DNA of 64,000 nucleotides from Cristatella mucedo (lineage: Eukaryota > Bryozoa > Phylactolaemata > Cristatellidae). The notes beneath the pieces were generated by a model. That model was not told where the DNA came from, did not search any database, and saw nothing but the letters and a program-made list of their open reading frames with translations. Position numbers and translations under genes: made by a program. Positions 55,813 to 64,000 of this stretch are shown piece after piece; positions within the stretch are counted from its first letter, which is position 1; the number at the start of each line of letters is the position of its first letter. The stretch lies in the NCBI GenBank assembly GCA_009760855.2, contig WPIO01000036.1:3723501-3787500 (forward strand), in the 5' to 3' direction.

Positions 55813-57318
55813 TTTTTTGGATGTGAACGGTGCAGACTGGTTTCAAATCGCTTAAGTTCTCCTGGTCCGATGTTGACAATTTATTAACGAGCGGCATAAC
55901 ATTAGCCTCTTTAATAGATGCTGGGGTTAGTTATGAAGGGCGGCAGTATATCTTGGCATTTCAGAAGAAGAGCGATACGTATTTGGTTTAGAGGGCTCGT
56001 AGTCTTCTTTAACTGGGGATAAACTTCAAAATGAGGGCAGCAGGAGCATGCATGACGGTGGACATTGAGGCAAAGCATCGCTCATGATTATAGTTTTAGT
56101 TTACAATATATAAATATACATATAATACAATTATAATATATTATAATTATATTATAATATTTATATACATATTTTCATGATTAAATAGCCTATTCATATA
56201 AACACATAAGGAAGGAGATTGAAAAATCTCCAGCCTTTGAATCTTTGGTTGTTTTTTATAGCGAACGTGTATTATCGAACTATTTACATCGCATTTGGTG
56301 GTACTAACTTTTACATTAATGCATTAATTTTTGAGTGGCATAACTGCGCGGGCTCATAAGCCCACAAAGGAAGGATTTTTGAATGAGCATGTAGAGTTCG
56401 TAGCGACTTACTTACTGCAGGAGAGGACGACGATCGGGTCTGGGTTGGCGCTTATTTTTTCATCGCGATCGGGTGCCCAGCCACCTAAGCAACCCAGAGC
56501 CCAGCTCCTGATGCATCTGCCACCGCTCCTGTAACTTTTTTTCAACTCTCAGCACGTTGCACTCGTCACGTGACGCCGGATGCTGCTGAGGTTCGTAGAG
56601 CGAGGCATTGCGTCAGCATTGCGCCGCCGGCAGAAGCTCGTTTCGCAGGAATGCTACGAGTAGCGAAATTTAAGTAGGCATACATTTTACGTGAGGTGAG
56701 GCGAGCGAGCGAGCAGCCTCAAACACGAACTAATGCTGAGGTGAAAAAGTCAAGATAATGCAGGATTTGCTTCGATGCCCGCCGAATGCGTCAGCATCGG
56801 ACGTACTACTTATGGCTGCATCTGCTGCAAAAATCGCGGCACCAACAGGTCGGCGCTTACTGCTTGGCAGCTCAATTAATATATAATATGTAAAACTTCT
56901 TCTCCTTCCCCGATGCGAGCAGCACTAACGAGCGCAGGCGCTTTCCATTTCTGCTTCGCCGATTGAACGACAGCGATCTCTCTCGAAATCGCCTACTGCC
57001 GCTGCCGCCGCCGAGTTGTTGTCTCGACCCGATCGGTCGGCTGGTGCTAGGTGCTGGTGCTTGGAGGGCGGAACACTCACTGTGAAGGGAAAAACCAGGC
57101 GTCTTTGAAAAAAATAAATACCTATGGGTAGCAGGTGAGGGGTGCGTACGAGCGCTGCTGTGAGAGGTGCTGGTTGTCGTCTGTCGTCGTCTTCGACGTC
57201 GTCGCCGCCCCCGTACTGTTCGCTCAACCACATGCGGCCGTCGCACTCGTCGAGCAAGCTGTCGTCGTCTTCGCCGCTGCCGTCGCCGGCAGCGGCAGCG
57301 CCTTGGTGGCGTCGACAG

Positions 57319-57936
57319 CTAGACCTGCAGCAGCAGCGCAACGCCGCCGAGCACCCACTTGGCCGGCTTCTCCTTCGTCTTCAGGTTGAACGTCCAGACG
57401 AACGTCGGTCCGCGCTGCTTCGTCTTGTACACGGGGCACTCGTAGATGTTGCGCAACTCAATCCGGTCGACCGGAATGGCCTTGATGAATATGACGGGCA
57501 TGGCCGGCGCGAGCTCCTTGAGGCGCGCCTCGGCGATCATGCCCGTCTGCGTGTCCCAGCGCGCGCCCTCCATGAACAGGCCGTGCACGTAGGCCCCCTC
57601 GCGAGGCGGGCCGCTCATGTCCTCGCGCGCCTTCTTCGTCACGTCGCACTGCAGCGCCATCTTGTCGAGCGGCCACTCGTTCTTGCGAGCCATCTGCTGC
57701 ATGATGGCGGTGAGGAACGACTGCGGGTTGAAGAAGCCCGCCAGCCAGACGGCGGCCGGCAGCTGGAAGTCGGACGTCCACGTCTCCAGCTCCTTGATGC
57801 GCTGCAGCATGTCGGCGTACCACTGCGCCAGGCCGTACAGCGACGGATAGGCACGCTTGGCCCAGCTTTCGGCCACCTGGTCGAGGAAGAGCGCGTTTCC
57901 GAGCGTCTCCATGTCGGACGTGATCGTCAGCTCGCC
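57319..57936 (-). CDS. DNAH17-like: Dynein heavy chain last coding exon and stop
   Basis: Acceptor TTCGCTTTGCAG, then 205 codons and a stop at 57321-57319. Landmarks are [100 protein letters not shown] and [20 protein letters not shown]. This is the complete, conserved heavy-chain C-terminus, so the protein is not truncated. Confidence 0.97.
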   Translation of the reverse strand, partial: GELTITSDMETLGNALFLDQVAESWAKRAYPSLYGLAQWYADMLQRIKELETWTSDFQLPAAVWLAGFFNPQSFLTAIMQQMARKNEWPLDKMALQCDVTKKAREDMSGPPREGAYVHGLFMEGARWDTQTGMIAEARLKELAPAMPVIFIKAIPVDRIELRNIYECPVYKTKQRGPTFVWTFNLKTKEKPAKWVLGGVALLLQV

Positions 57937-59274
57937 CTGCAAAGCGAAGCGAGTGAGGCGGCGCCTCGAGGCTCGTCGAATCTCTGCTCTCGCAAGAGTG
58001 AATGTCAAGGGCACGATGAGCTCAGAGCGGAAAAGGAGGAGCTCGAAGCGAAATTACAAGCGAGTAGAACCGAATGGAGGCGAACGATGGCTGCGAGCGA
58101 CCTTGAGCGGAGTGCAAAGCGCGAGCGGCCGACCTTGACAGGCTGACTCACCTTGAGACCGAGGTCGAGCTCTTTGAGCGACCGCCGGATCTCGCTGGTC
58201 AGGAAGTTCATGCGCTCGCACTCCTGGAACGCGACGATGACGTACGGCGTCCTGTCCTCGGGCGGTACCTTGGCCATGATCTCCGTCATGTTGAACTCCT
58301 CCGGAAGCTTCTCGAGGATCTCGTCCAGGATTGTTTTCATCTGCGACACGCGAGCGCCCCGCCCCGTTTCACTCGCCTGGTCATCAACCGCATCGTCGCA
58401 TGCGTACGCAATACGTGGCAGGATGGGCGTGCTCGAGCGTGAGAGGGGCATGCACGCTTCGGACGAAGGGCAGCTGCTGCGGACGAAGGGCTGCTGCGCA
58501 GATTTACTAAATGGTACCAAGCACTAATACGCTACTGCTAAACGATGCTAAGAAATACTAAACAAAGCTAAGCACTACGAAAAGATGCTAAGAAATACTA
58601 AACGACAATCAAAAGAATGCGTATGCACACTTGGCGAAGCGCTACTACGATGCGGAGCCTGGTTTTTCATGCAGATTAATCGCTAGTGTCTGTAGAAATT
58701 GCGCGTATGCAAATTTTTACTCAATTCCGCCTCGAAGCCATCGCCGCTGCGGCGCCTGCGAGGCGGAGAGCAGGTGCGCGAGCAGCCTCGCACGCACGCA
58801 GGGCTCCGCACCTTCTCCTCGCGGCTCGCGCCGCCGCCGCTGCCGCTGCCGGACTCTCGCGGCTGCATCTCGAATACGATCTTGAACAGCTTGTCAGAGC
58901 GCGTCGTGAGGAACTCGATCTCGGCGTTAGGATGCAGGCCGTACAGGTACGGACTCTCCGGCGGCAGGCACTCGTCGATGTAGGCGTGGTAGCCCTTGTA
59001 GTCCGAGTTGGGCGGCAGCGGGAAGCCGGGTGCCAGGTACAGCTCGCCGTCGAGCTGTGAACGATCGCGATAAAGGTCAAAGGGGCGACTCGGCCGACTG
59101 GAAGCGCGGCGGCGGAAGCGGAAGGCTCGAGGAAGCGAAAGCGGCGGCGGCGGGTGCGCTGGAGCTGACCCGGCCCCGGCCCCCGTTGCTCAGTCGCATT
59201 CCGAGCCGGCGGCTGGGCCATCAACTGTGCGTCCTCGAGAAAATAAACTGAGCAGTATTTTTCGGTATATTTAT

Positions 59275-59307
<33 letters not shown>

Positions 59308-61030
59308 AACATTATTATATATATTATATATATTATATATATATAGTATATATATATATATATATATTTATTTATTTATATTTATTAGTATATTTATTTT
59401 TCGGCGACACGCGTGCGAGGGTGCACTGCCGTCGTGGGCAAGGCACAGCGGTCGGGCAGAACTTTGCAGTCTATTCGCTCGAGAGCGAGCAGGCGGAATG
59501 CTACTATATTGGGCGATTCTAAGTGTCGTCTAATCGAAGATCGTAGCATTGGCTTCGCGAAGAGCTGATTTGCTGTGAGTCAACATAGATTAAATTTAGC
59601 CTCTCTATGCAGTTCTACGGGTTTTCAATTCGCGCGATAAACGGAAAAGGAGAATTAATTCTCCTCCACCTCACGTAATTTGAAACCTCATTTGGCGCGT
59701 ATATCTTGCCATGGGCCTCGCTATTTGATCCTGCGGGAGGAGGCGGAGTGGGACGTAAGGGGCAGATGGGGACGGAGCGTCAGCTAAGCTCTGCACGCTG
59801 CCGGTCGGGTATTCGAGCTCTGCAAGCACCAGCAGCGTCCTTTTCGAGCCAGCCGCCGCGGAATCCGGTTGACGGAAAGTTCCGCGGCCGCTCTGCCCAT
59901 TATAGCCCGCTCCATCCGCTGCGCTCGCTCGCGCTCACCATGTCTGGATGCATGTACTCCTCGAGGTAGGTGCGGCAGAGCTTGCGATCCCAATCGTCCG
60001 TGATGTGGCCGCCATACATGATCTCGCCGAACAGGTATCGAAGGTCCTCCCACGGCACCTTGCTGTTCGCCTCCAGGTAGTTGTACAGCACATTGACGCT
60101 GATGGTCAGGTCGCCCGTGTTGTACGGGTAGACACGGTTCCAGCCCTGTGGGCCGAACTTTCGACGCTCGCAGACGACCGCGTGGAAGTAGCACAGAGCG
60201 AACAGGATGGCCTTGAACTCGTTCTCGCGAGCGCACATCTCGAGCGTGTCCTGGTTGAAGTTGTCCAGCGCCTTGTGCAGGTTGGCGTGCATGCCCGTCG
60301 GCGGCTCGTTCGTGATCTTGATCGCCGTCTCGAGGATGCCCTGCGGTATGATGTGGTACTCGGCCGACGCCGCCGGCTCGGCGCTGATGAAAACTCGGTA
60401 TGCCTGGTTGCTGTCGGTCGCGTACTGCTCCAGCTTTTTCTCCAGCGTGCCCAGCCACTTGGACACCAGGTGGACGTTCTGAAAAGAGAGAAAGCTTAGG
60501 GAAAAAGAGGGAAAAGAGAAAAAAGGGAAAAAAGGGAAAAAAAGGGAAAAGAGGGAGCTCGCACGACCGGAAGTGCCTCCGGCAGGCGCAGCGAGTCCGG
60601 CCAGCGGGGGGGGGGGGGGGGGAGATTAGCGAGGGCCGGCAAACGACGGGGGGAGGCATGGAAAACGGGCGGGGCCGGAGAGCTTGGTGGTAAGAGTGGC
60701 GTGTGGCGAGGCCTCGGATGTTCCGGGACTCGTTGTAGCTGCGCCCCGAGCCAAGAGAACTCCTTTGGAGACCTTGCCTTTAGTTTGTAGGCTAACAAAG
60801 CCCGGACTGACTCCTTTCCGGAACTGACTTCCCGACATTCACCAACTTGCTGACAAATAAAAAAGCTAAAAGCGCACTTCCTGTTCCTCGCAGCGCTCGT
60901 GGATTGTCATTCCCGCGTACTTCTTCGTGCTAGCTCTGTGCAAGCTATCACTAGCCATATTGACAAACTTCACTTAGAAAATATTTAGGCTCGTTCGCCG
61001 CCGTCCCTTCTCTGTCTGTTTGTCTCTCTC

Positions 61031-61100
<70 letters not shown>

Positions 61101-61169
61101 CATATCCGTCTGTCTCTGTCCGTGTCTCTGTCTGCCTGTGTCTCTGTGTCTCTGTCTATCTGTCTATCT

Positions 61170-61203
<34 letters not shown>

Positions 61204-61249
61204 CCTTATATGTCTCTTTCTATCTCCAGATAGAGAGAGCGAGAGAGAT

Positions 61250-61299
<50 letters not shown>

Positions 61300-64000
61300 G
61301 CACGTGACCCCTTGGCGCTCGAGAGCCTCACCTGCAGGATGACCCAGTGGCCCTCCTTCGCGGCCAAGTCCATCGCTCGCTCGGCCACCACCTCCTGGCC
61401 CTGGCCGAGCGAGATGTTGTGGAAGTTGCGGCTGTCCGTCTTGAAGCCGAGCTTCTTGCCGAGCGCCTCTACCTCCTTCAGCGGGTCGACACCGGGCGAC
61501 AGGATGAAGAACATGGGGATGCCCGGTCCCGACTCTTCGTACGACCGGGCGAACTCGACGCTGCGACTCTCGACGTATTTGGCGCCGAGCATTTCGGCGA
61601 CGAAGTCGGCCATGGCGTACGTCATGCGGTCGGGCCGCAGTGCTCGCATCATGCACAGCTTCTGCAGCGCTGTCTTGTTCTTCCACTCCTGCGGGAACTT
61701 CTCCTTCTCGGGGCACTCGCTCTCGACGAACTTCTTCCAGCGCTTAGCCGAGCCCTCGATGTCGCGGTCAAGGTTGCGGAACTCCTCCATCGCCGACAGC
61801 GACTTGATGCCGCCCCAGCCGACATTGCTCAGGAAATCGACGGGCGTGGTCAGGTTGGGCTGGGCGGGGAAGCGCAGCAGGAAGTCGAGCTCGACGGGAT
61901 TGAGCAGCTTCTGCGTAGACAGGATCTGGAAGCACATCTGCGTGACAAAGATGAGCTTGTCGCGCTCGAACAGGCCGCGGCTCGTGTACATGAACACGAG
62001 GTACGTAATCGAGTCGATCAGGTTGTTGACGCGAATCTTGATATCCTCGCCCGGCTCGGCCTTCTCGATCGCCTTCTGGAAGACTATGCTGAACGCCTGG
62101 GTGAAAGGCGACGTACGAACGCCGAATGAAGCGAGCCGCCGCTCCTAGCGAGTGCTTGCCGAACGCTCGCTCGCAGACGCCGCTCGCCCGCCTGCCTCCG
62201 CCCGACGCATCGCGAGCGCTGGCACGCTCTCTGACCTTGAGCGAGAACTGATACATGGGGTGGATCTTGTTCATCTCGTTGAGGATGAAGTAGAGCAGCG
62301 AGGCCCTCGCCGCCGCCGGCCGGTAGTGCTCGCGAGCGTCGTTGATCTGCACCTCGGTGATCTTCGCTTGAGCGACCTTCTCCTCGATCTCGGTCGCCGT
62401 GCGCTTCGTCGTCTCGAGGTTCTCGACCAGCGCCGTGTCGCCGAGGAAGTTACCTGCATGCGACCATCAGAACGTGCCCCCTGGTCACGAGAGAGGCCCG
62501 AGCACTGGCGACGCTCACGCACAGCCAGCGGTAGCGCCGGAGCGGGTCACTTCCGGCGCTGCCGGAAGTGACCCGCTGGCGAGCGGTCCTCGAACGTCCT
62601 ATTTCCGCCCCCACTCGGTGCAGGTGCGACGAAGGGAAGCGGAAGGAGACGCTTAAAAAAAATGAAAGCAAAGATCTGCTGAATCAGCATTTAATTAATT
62701 CCCCATTTAACTCACTGCTGAACAGCAGCCAGCTTTTTTATTCCACTCGCAGAGGTCTATGAAGATGGTCGGCTGCTGGACTCTAACCCCAGACCTGTGT
62801 CGCGAGGTTGGAGCACTTTGCGGCTGAACCCAGTGGCCATCCAAGCTGTAGGACTTGAACTCACGACGTGGATCGTTAAGTGCGAGCTCCTTACTTGTGG
62901 ACTAGAACCGAGCCTACTGTGAAAGTACGGTACCTGCAGCTGACGGACTTCAGGATCAAGGCCAGAGTTTCACCTAGCACGGTTCGAGAGCTGGGACGAG
63001 CAGGACGGCTAGGAGACGACTGCTTAACTCAAAACGGAACACTCCGGCGTGATTGCGTGTGGCTTGCTCAGAATTTTACTAGCTCATTAGTTCTATATCG
63101 GCTAGATTATTGTAATTCGCTTTTGGCTGGGCTACCAAAAAAAGCCACTAGGGCGCTGCAGCTGGCGATAAATGTAGCTGCAAGGCTAGTTTACAAGTCC
63201 CACAGGTTTGACCAAATATTTCCTGTGCTGAAAGAGCTTGGATGGCTGCTGGTTGATCAACGGATACAGAGCACAGTTCTCACGCTGACCCACAAGGTCC
63301 ACCACGTCTTGGCTCCTTCATATCTAGCCGAACTTCTGCACCATTTTCAGCCTCCTTGAGCCCTCAGGTCCTGTGCGGGCAATAAGTTAGCTGTTCCATG
63401 CCTCCGCTTAAAGCCGTTGGCGACAGAAGCTTTTGCTCTGTAGGTCATAGACTTTGGAACTCACTTCGACGATTCTTACGCAAGGGCAACTACTTTCCAG
63501 CTGCCGACTATGGCACATCTTTTCCAGCCGTCCCACACTGCTACTTTAATGCTACTCACTATATCAACTGATCTCCTGACTCAGCTATACTTCTCGCTTA
63601 TCCTTGTTGCATGAGATGAAGTCTGTTAGCTACTGAATGTGCACGGTGACGTCTCGGTGCGTCTCGTAGCGGAGTGGGGTGGTGGTGGTGCTGGGCGGTT
63701 AGTTGCGTACCTTCGGCAGCGGATAGGCGGGCGAGCAGCGAGTCCTCGAGCTCCTTGAGCGTGATCTTGAACTCGTTCTGCTGCCGCGTGAGGTTCGACT
63801 TGAGCTCCTCGAGGTCGGGCCGCTCCTTGGCCACGACGGCGGCCAGCAGCTGGTCCTCGAGGCCGTCGCGCGTTACCGTGAAGTTTATGAGCGTCGTCTG
63901 CGCCTGCATCTCGGGCTTGTAGTGAGGGTTGGCCAGCTTTGTCTGCAGTATCAGCCGGAACTTGGGATTGTACTCGACCTCCTTGTCGCCCATCTTGATC
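57319..64000 (-). CDS. DNAH17-like: Axonemal dynein heavy chain (outer-arm beta, DNAH9/11/17 class), C-terminal seven exons, 5' cut by window edge
   Basis: Coding exons in transcript order are 64000-63711 (partial), 62453-62236, 62096-61332, 60478-59939, 59054-58812, 58340-58152 and 57936-57319. All boundaries are GT-AG with consistent phases, giving about 953 residues. They cover the end of AAA5, the buttress coiled coil, AAA6 and the C-terminal domain. Landmarks are [91 protein letters not shown] and the terminal VALLLQV. The protein is an ATP-driven minus-end microtubule motor of ciliary outer arms. [18 protein letters not shown] and the terminal LLLQ point to the DNAH9/11/17 group; the exact paralogue is uncertain. 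Codons end almost always in G or C, unlike LIN7. Confidence 0.97.
58152..58340 (-). CDS. DNAH17-like: Dynein heavy chain exon: C-terminal domain middle
   Basis: Acceptor CGTGTCGCAG, donor CTCAAG|GTGAGT, 63 codons: [20 protein letters not shown], then [20 protein letters not shown] and [20 protein letters not shown]. The phases are 0 at both ends. Confidence 0.96.
58812..59054 (-). CDS. DNAH17-like: Dynein heavy chain exon: [12 protein letters not shown]-terminal domain start
   Basis: Acceptor CGTTCACAG, donor GAGAAG|GTGCGG, 81 codons. It encodes [40 protein letters not shown] and EMQPRESG, followed by a Gly-Ser run and SREEK. The Gly/Ser linker of variable length before SREEK is characteristic of the DNAH9/11/17 group. 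Confidence 0.96.
59270..59402. repeat. (TA)n / AT-rich tract in a dynein intron
   Basis: Runs of TATATA with TTATT interruptions between the 59054 and 59939 exon borders. Confidence 0.95.
59939..60478 (-). CDS. DNAH17-like: Dynein heavy chain exon: AAA6 core
   Basis: Acceptor CTCTTTTCAG, donor ATG|GTGAGC, 180 codons. It contains [95 protein letters not shown] and [20 protein letters not shown]. Phases are 0 at both ends. Confidence 0.97.
60605..60622. repeat. Poly-G run
   Basis: About 18 consecutive G in the same dynein intron, a length likely to vary between individuals or to be uncertain in assembly. Confidence 0.9.
60755..60985 (+). repeat. Decayed LINE family A 3' end in a dynein intron
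   Basis: CCTTTGGAGACCTTGCCTTT and CTAACAAAGCCCGGACTGAC, then a Lys-rich AATAAAAAAGCTAAAAGCGC, as in the coding end of family A. About two thirds of positions seem to match, and the tail is lost. Confidence 0.65.
61022..61295. repeat. (CT)n ... (GA)n inverted microsatellite pair in a dynein intron
   Basis: CT run at 61032-61097, TCTG/TCCG repeats to about 61215, then a GA run at 61236-61293. The two runs are complementary and could pair in the transcript. The GA end lies 36 bp from the exon boundary at 61332. Confidence 0.93.
61332..62096 (-). CDS. DNAH17-like: Dynein heavy chain exon: large AAA6 segment
   Basis: Acceptor TTTCACCCAG and donor CTGCAG|GTGAGG flank 255 codons, the largest exon here. 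Landmarks are [31 protein letters not shown]-type [78 protein letters not shown] and [15 protein letters not shown]. It ends at GHWVILQ, which continues into NVHLVSKWL. Confidence 0.97.
62236..62453 (-). CDS. DNAH17-like: Dynein heavy chain exon: buttress coiled coil
   Basis: Acceptor CGCATGCAG and donor CTCAAG|GTCAGA flank 218 nt. It contains [40 protein letters not shown] and PMYQFSLK. It joins the previous exon as LSAAEG-NFLGD. Confidence 0.96.
62541..62577. repeat. Perfect 17 bp inverted repeat, 3 bp loop, with two opposed CCGGAAGT cores
   Basis: Arms AGCGGGTCACTTCCGGC and GCCGGAAGTGACCCGCT around GCT, in the dynein intron next to the 62453 exon boundary. CCGGAAGT is the core recognised by ETS-type transcription factors. 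Regulatory function is not shown. Confidence 0.95.
62985..63620 (+). pseudogene. LINE family B RT C-terminus in a dynein intron
   Basis: Frame from 62880: [76 protein letters not shown], then a stop. A remnant follows ([20 protein letters not shown]-like with a frameshift). It matches the copy at 13.3-13.9 kb. It lies antisense to the dynein gene. Confidence 0.87.
63711..64000 (-). CDS. DNAH17-like: Dynein heavy chain exon (partial): end of AAA5 and strut
   Basis: The exon enters from the right edge and ends at CCGAAG|GTACGC in phase 1. It encodes [19 protein letters not shown], then [30 protein letters not shown] and a helix ending [13 protein letters not shown](G). This is the conserved AAA5 end and start of the buttress helix. 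The true 5' splice boundary lies outside the window. Confidence 0.96.

Noticed and set aside
57142-58146. 334-codon + strand frame opposite the last dynein exons
   Set aside because: It is antisense to well-conserved dynein exons whose codons end in G/C, which removes stops on the other strand. No motif of its own.
61312-62148. 278- and 260-codon + strand frames opposite the AAA6 exon
   Set aside because: Same cause as above: shadow of GC3-rich dynein coding.

Overview
This window is nuclear DNA of a multicellular animal, most likely an invertebrate. It carries three recognisable protein-coding genes, all split by GT-AG introns. One of them encodes an outer-arm axonemal dynein heavy chain, so the organism has motile cilia or flagella. 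Most of the remaining DNA is retrotransposon debris, tRNA-derived SINEs, decayed DNA transposons and very long simple repeats (GA, CT, CA, GT, AT). I cannot assign a species from the sequence.

Layout. (1) 2.3-19.3 kb, + strand: a complete LIN7 (Veli/MALS) gene in six coding exons, giving a 200-residue L27-PDZ scaffold protein. Its 11.5 kb fourth intron is full of SINEs, LINE pieces and a dead Tc1-like transposon. (2) 21.6-34.5 kb, - strand, convergent with LIN7: a choline/ethanolamine kinase gene. Seven exons carry the ATP-binding start, the split Brenner motif HND..N, the IDFEY choline-kinase motif and the C-terminus. The N-terminal exon(s), and probably one exon in the 27.3-33.6 kb gap, were not found. 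A fragment of an R2-like (restriction-like endonuclease) retrotransposon and a perfect 416 bp tandem duplication lie in its introns. (3) 34.6-57 kb: no gene recognised. The first 5 kb is GC-rich and simple-repeat-rich and probably includes the kinase 5' region. The rest holds the best-preserved LINE copy (43.2-44.5 kb), two further LINE 3' ends, a 2.05 kb Tigger/jerky-type DNA transposon with terminal inverted repeats (46.9-49.0 kb), and unassigned sequence. (4) 57.3-64.0 kb, - strand: the last seven coding exons of a DNAH9/11/17-class dynein heavy chain, cut by the right edge. These encode about 953 residues from AAA5 to the C-terminal domain.

The three genes are not obviously related in function (cell-polarity scaffold, phospholipid synthesis, ciliary motor). 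The mobile elements do form a system. A LINE family of L2/CR1 type ends in a conserved 3' tail of about 60 bp followed by (ATT)n. A tRNA-headed SINE in the same window ends in a closely similar tail, the classical sign of SINEs mobilised by a partner LINE. I saw no CRISPR array, operon, rRNA or intact tRNA gene, and no convincing new defence or signalling system. The most unusual structures are the Tigger element's repeated subterminal AAGTACGCA motifs, the SINE's conserved central hairpin, and the recent-looking tandem duplications.
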